This document shows positions 63,170 to 64,000 of a DNA stretch of 64,000 nt, in pieces. The notes below the pieces were generated by a model. The model was not told where the DNA came from. It worked only from the letters and a program-made list of their open reading frames with translations, and ran no database searches. The DNA lies in the NCBI RefSeq assembly GCF_004359215.1, contig NC_090622.1, positions 1,128,518 through 1,192,517 on the forward strand, written 5' to 3'. Source of the DNA: Bremia lactucae. Taxonomy: Eukaryota; Oomycota; Peronosporomycetes; Peronosporales; Peronosporaceae. Within the stretch, counting starts at the first letter, position 1. Every line of letters starts with the position of its first letter. The translations under genes were made by a program, and so were the position numbers.

Positions 63170-63990
63170 GCAAATTCTTCATCGGCAAGAACTCGCTTCA
63201 ACTCTATAAAAAGTGGACGTATTCGCGAAGGATCTCTTCGAGAAAACGGTTTGCACGCTCCGACGGACCATCTGTTTCAGGATGATCAGCGGTTGACATT
63301 TTTAAATGTGCTCCAAGTGATTTGAACACTGTTTGCCAAAAAAAAAATTCGCCGAGAATTCAGGGTCTTATTCTAAGACCAGTTCACGAAGTAATCCATG
63401 GAGTCGAAATATCGTGTTAATAAAGACACAAGCACAGCTTCTAATCGTGATCGACTCCAGGACGGCAGCAAGACGTACCATCTTGCTAAAACGGTCAATA
63501 AAAATAAAAATACCATTATTCTTGTGGGTGTCTTCGGAATCCGAAGACGCTGTCCATAGCTACGGACTGCCATCATTATGACGAAACAGGCAGAGGTTGT
63601 AACGGAGCACGGGATGAAGCTTTGGGCTTTACCAGTTGACAAACTTTACAAGCACATACATACTTGCGGACGAACTCATACTGGCGGGGCCAGTAGAAGT
63701 CGCGACTCATCGTGCGATAGCTCGTCTCACGTCCACGATGCCCGCTTATTGGTGCATCGTGGTACTCACGCATGGTGCGTAATCGCAAGTCATTACGGGT
63801 GGAAATGACGATACGAGGTGTTTCGCCAGCAATGGCTGTGTAATACGGTAACCATTGCGTGTTGTGTATCGATCTGTTGATGATCGATATAATTTTTGCA
63901 GTCCTTTTAAGGATTGCTGGGATTAATTTTTAAGATTATCCATTAGCCTTTTTAAGAGCCTTATCTTCTTGATAAGCTCATCATACGTCG
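63170..63990 (-). pseudogene. Integrase of Ty3-6, broken
   Basis: 63576-63788 has the zinc region: MREYHDAPISGHRGRETSY, SRDFYWPRQYEF, CACKVCQLVKP (HHCC complete). 63373-63642 gives part of the core (FLFLLTVLARWYVLLPSWSR is a shifted-frame reading of the Ty3 core). The DGP..ERANR region with the Glu is near 63240-63290. Spacer toward RNase H reaches the window edge. Confidence 0.65.
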
Positions 63991-64000
63991 TCGAGTAATA

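Larger units (their letters stand above)
60061..64000 (-). mobile_element. Ty3-6: 3' part of a Ty3/gypsy element of the LTR-c family
   Basis: On the - strand the order is integrase (from the window edge to about 63150), post-integrase (63124-62557), an antisense ORF region reading + (60721-62457), polypurine tract (about 60509-60525) and 3' LTR (60061-60508). gag, RT and 5' LTR lie beyond the window. It is the closest relative of Ty3-4. Confidence 0.8.

Noticed and set aside
1..64000. tRNA or rRNA genes
   Set aside because: No cloverleaf with conserved TTCGA-type arm and no rRNA core sequence was recognised on reading; a tRNAscan run would be needed to exclude degenerate copies.

Overview
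The window reads as nuclear DNA of a plant-pathogenic oomycete (Peronosporales: a downy mildew or Phytophthora-like species). The evidence is two secreted RxLR-type effector genes, introns of 59-68 nt, and a dense bed of decayed Ty3/gypsy retrotransposons with a few compact host genes between them. The species cannot be named from sequence alone.

Layout. 1-5636: remnant of an LTR, then a broken Ty3 element on the + strand (Ty3-1). 5637-8828: a small host island with a three-exon LYR-motif gene (6362-6896, -) and a SWEET-type sugar transporter (7327-8130, -). 8829-24672: LTR fragments and two - strand Ty3 elements (Ty3-2 and Ty3-3), cut by an N gap (13440-13612) and a single N (18115); both breaks look like unmerged contig overlaps. 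24673-32243: + strand element Ty3-4, with a 1,024 bp TA-flanked inverted-repeat element inside its 3' LTR. 33298-33861: RxLR-type effector 1. 34390-41585: Ty3-5, complete with both LTRs and a 5-bp target duplication. 41600-45480: pogo-like transposase remnant and LTR pieces. 45887-51780: gene-dense part with RxLR-type effector 2 (paralogue of effector 1), a PX-RCC1-TBC Rab-GAP of 1,169 aa, and a CCHC-type repeat zinc-finger protein. 53560-57087: LTR fragment and a Mutator-like element with about 300 bp terminal inverted repeats. 57581-58969: a two-exon PH-domain/PGAM5-like phosphatase fusion. 60061-64000: the 3' part of a - strand Ty3 element (Ty3-6).

Main observation. Copies from four LTR families (called LTR-a to LTR-d here) carry an extra reading frame on the strand opposite gag-pol. 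It starts about 45-215 bp inside the 3' LTR and runs back toward integrase. Copies in Ty3-1, -2, -4 and -6 are recognisably homologous to each other (similar N-terminus, a Cys-rich CPCC motif, a hydrophilic C-terminus). In Ty3-5 the antisense frame is open for 513 codons although gag and pol of the same element are broken, and it overlaps the chromodomain coding sequence on the other strand. At the same time the catalytic cores of protease, reverse transcriptase and integrase are repeatedly lost by in-frame deletion (Ty3-2, Ty3-3) or are absent (Ty3-4). A conserved antisense accessory protein of oomycete Ty3 elements is the best candidate for an undescribed system in this window.
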